Shown: positions 63,644 through 64,000 of the stretch, in pieces
Layout: each line of letters starts with the position of its first letter
Numbering within the stretch: position 1 is the first letter of the stretch
Assembly: GCA_963764565.1 (NCBI GenBank)
Contig: CAVXTD010000024.1
Location: 5,245-69,244 of the forward strand
Direction: 5' to 3'
Origin: DATBLE01 sp963764565
Lineage (GTDB): Bacteria > Actinomycetota > Thermoleophilia > Gaiellales > Gaiellaceae
Length of the DNA: 64,000 nt
The notes under the pieces: generated by a model
What the model was told of the DNA's origin: nothing
The model's input: the letters and a program-made list of their open reading frames with translations, nothing else
Databases searched by the model: none
Translations under genes and position numbers: made by a program

Positions 63644-64000
63644 GTGGCGGACGGCGCAAAGATGATCTTCCTCGGCTTCGGGAAGTACGCCCGCGCCGAC
63701 AAGATCTACGCGCTCGAGCCGATCGACACCGCCGAGCGCGGCAGCGGCCGCCGCACGCGCGTCTGGGTCGAGGGGATCGCCGAGGCGATCGTCGCGTCGC
63801 GCACAGAGCGGACGATCCTGCACGAGATGGGGCAGGACGCCGGCGCGAGCTCGGCGATCATCGACGAGGCGCTCGGGCTCGCCGAGCGGCTGGCCGAAGC
63901 TGCCGAGCAGGGCAAGGTCGACCTCGGCGATCTGGGGCGGCGGGCGCGACGCCTGCTCGAGAAGACGGCCGGGCCGGCCGAGGCCGAGAAGCTCTTCTAG
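63644..64000 (+). CDS. RemA/DUF370-like protein with a helical C-terminal extension
   Basis: 118 residues from GTG 63644 (ATG 63662 is the alternative), complete to TAG at the last base. MIFLGFGKYARADKIYALEPI and GRRTRVWVEGIAEAIVASRTERTIL match RemA (DUF370), the biofilm regulator of Bacillus that forms DNA-binding rings, including the invariant G-R-R-T-R. The usual protein is about 75-90 residues; here a further 45 residues of acidic, helical sequence (ASSAIIDEALGLAERLAEAAEQGKVDLGDLGRRARRLLEK) follow. Likely DNA-binding; targets unknown. Confidence 0.8.
   Translation: MADGAKMIFLGFGKYARADKIYALEPIDTAERGSGRRTRVWVEGIAEAIVASRTERTILHEMGQDAGASSAIIDEALGLAERLAEAAEQGKVDLGDLGRRARRLLEKTAGPAEAEKLF

Overview
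GC-rich, densely packed actinobacterial DNA. The best fit is a member of the Thermoleophilia (Gaiellales/Solirubrobacterales-like). The signs are a secreted collagen-like protein with the RKRPSPALVIACLALAVALGGTGYA-type signal head usual in that class, Ig-like repeat surface proteins, a WhiG/FliA-type sigma factor, the gatCAB operon, and many starts that carry a -10 box (TANNNT) only 6-9 nt upstream, which implies leaderless mRNAs. Class assignment is inference from gene types.

Layout. 1-3.1 kb: leucyl aminopeptidase (cut by the window edge), an Fsr-like MFS pump, an SCP2 protein and a GNAT protein. 3.1-8.3 kb (minus): a leucine/isovalerate-type acyl-CoA carboxylase cluster (carboxyltransferase, cupin, enoyl-CoA hydratase, biotin carboxylase) with a collagen-like gene inside it. 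8.4-19.1 kb: adenine deaminase, a Tat-exported FAD oxidase, sugar transferase, PhyH dioxygenase, asparagine synthetase A, P-type ATPase, YbaK, universal stress protein, tRNA-Trp. 19.1-26 kb: sigma factor, EF-G paralogue, aldehyde dehydrogenase, an orphan MshEN domain, RNase HI, tRNA-Gly. 26-31.7 kb: three surface/secreted proteins between tRNA-Gly and tRNA-Cys. 31.7-37.6 kb: an accessory strip of small single genes and true gene remnants (methyltransferase, arr, SRPBCC). 38.2-42.9 kb: a large ABC permease and a tandem ATPase with an AbrB-like insert. 42.9-49.2 kb: folD, csp, gatC-gatA-gatB and a succinate-semialdehyde-type dehydrogenase. 49.2-54.4 kb: a methyltransferase divergent from a compact five-gene catabolic operon of unknown substrate. 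54.4-58.2 kb: YqgE and a badly interrupted FtsX/ATPase pair. 58.3-64 kb: serine/branched-chain amino-acid genes, a DegT aminotransferase and a RemA-like protein.

Data quality. About half of the larger operons contain single-base frameshifts, and most have the same sign (one extra base, usually a doubled G or C). They hit housekeeping genes such as asnA, gatB and rnhA, so I read most of them as consensus errors rather than pseudogenes and give the full gene span. The methyltransferase, arr and SRPBCC fragments are different: they lack whole domains and look like real remnants.
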